Origin: Azorhizobium caulinodans ORS 571
Lineage (GTDB): Bacteria > Pseudomonadota > Alphaproteobacteria > Rhizobiales > Xanthobacteraceae
DNA: 64,000 nt
Assembly (NCBI RefSeq): GCF_000010525.1
Contig: NC_009937.1
Location: 558,001-622,000, forward strand
Reading direction: 5' to 3'
Numbering within the stretch: the stretch's first letter is position 1; every line of letters starts with the position of its first letter. Both the position numbers and the translations under genes were made by a program. This document shows positions 63,900-64,000 of this stretch, one piece after another. The notes beneath the pieces were generated by a model. The model was not told the DNA's origin. It was given only the letters and a program-made list of their open reading frames with translations, and did no database searches.

Positions 63900-64000
63900 A
63901 TGTCCCGGTCCCATTCCCACGCCTCTCCCCCGCCCCGCCGGCCGCGGCCGGACGTGCGCGTGGGCGGCTCGGCCCTGCGCGCCTCCCTGGGCGTCCGGCT
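63900..64000 (+). CDS. Start of an unidentified gene, partial
   Basis: An ATG at 63900 with a GGAG site 7 nt upstream opens a frame that stays open to the window edge (MSRSHSHASPPPRRPRPDVR, then VGGSALRASLGVR). The 33 visible residues are Pro/Arg/Ser-rich and match nothing I recognise. A short palindrome just upstream suggests regulated expression. Identity unknown; this could also be a spurious frame. Confidence 0.4.
   Translation, partial: MSRSHSHASPPPRRPRPDVRVGGSALRASLGVR

Overview
The window is a 64 kb stretch of a high-GC alphaproteobacterial chromosome. Gene content and order point to Rhizobiales, most likely a Xanthobacteraceae-type organism (Azorhizobium/Xanthobacter-like). The clues are the tkt-gap-pgk-fba block, the DUF4164-zapA-6S RNA-fthC order, the cvpA-purF pair, the ruv and tol-pal clusters, and intergenic palindromic repeats. 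The genus is an inference from order and codon style, not from any search. Nearly all genes are chromosomal housekeeping genes, tightly packed, with a few accessory insertions.

Layout. 1-6 kb (minus): a ThiE-like fragment and a central-carbon block (class I fructose-bisphosphate aldolase, phosphoglycerate kinase, glyceraldehyde-3-phosphate dehydrogenase, transketolase). 6-11 kb: a DUF3828-like exported protein, DUF4164, zapA, a 6S RNA locus, fthC, a YmdB-type phosphoesterase, yebC and a MerR regulator. 11-17.5 kb: a membrane-anchored Sel1-repeat protein and the ruv genes. ruvC and ruvA are separated by a DUF1772 membrane protein. ruvA and ruvB are separated by a divergent accessory cassette (DUF1330, DUF2239, GIY-YIG). 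17.7-25.3 kb: ybgC-tolQ-tolR-tolA-tolB-pal-cpoB followed by tilS. 25.4-31.4 kb: ftsH, a cyclopropane-fatty-acid synthase homologue, dnaB and an orphan ParD-like protein. 31.4-40 kb: a 2-hydroxyacid dehydrogenase, radA, cvpA, purF, an SDR, pepA, a YefM/YoeB toxin-antitoxin pair and holC. 40-44 kb: two small envelope proteins, a candidate small RNA, a DsbA-type isomerase, an esterase and a YjbQ protein. 44-48 kb: a large autotransporter preceded by a low-GC small membrane/winged-helix protein. 48-54 kb: rpmB, a YhhQ-type queuosine-precursor transporter, an acyl-CoA synthetase, a CAP-domain lipoprotein and an MscK-like channel. 54-64 kb: dapE, a hydrolase, an AcuI-like reductase with an HpcH/HpaI aldolase and a Bug-type binding protein, a DJ-1/PfpI protein, an aminotransferase with an LprI-like protein, kdgK and eda.

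How it fits together. The tol-pal genes form one trans-envelope machine with its periplasmic regulator CpoB. The ruv genes make the Holliday-junction resolvasome. kdgK and eda together complete 2-keto-3-deoxygluconate breakdown and feed triose phosphate to the gap/pgk enzymes at the other end of the window.

Most notable observation. The 1159-residue autotransporter (44095..47574, minus) carries in its passenger two D-T-G motifs 188 residues apart, with a plausible flap tyrosine between them. This is the layout of a two-lobed pepsin-like aspartic protease, here joined to a secretion beta-barrel. Its upstream neighbour, 14 nt away on the same strand, is a low-GC gene for a small transmembrane plus winged-helix-like protein with a perfect Shine-Dalgarno sequence. 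Other points of interest are the cassette splitting ruvA from ruvB with its mirrored operator-like repeats, a YefM/YoeB module inserted between pepA and holC, a candidate small RNA, and two families of palindromic intergenic repeats, one of them REPIN-like with three copies.
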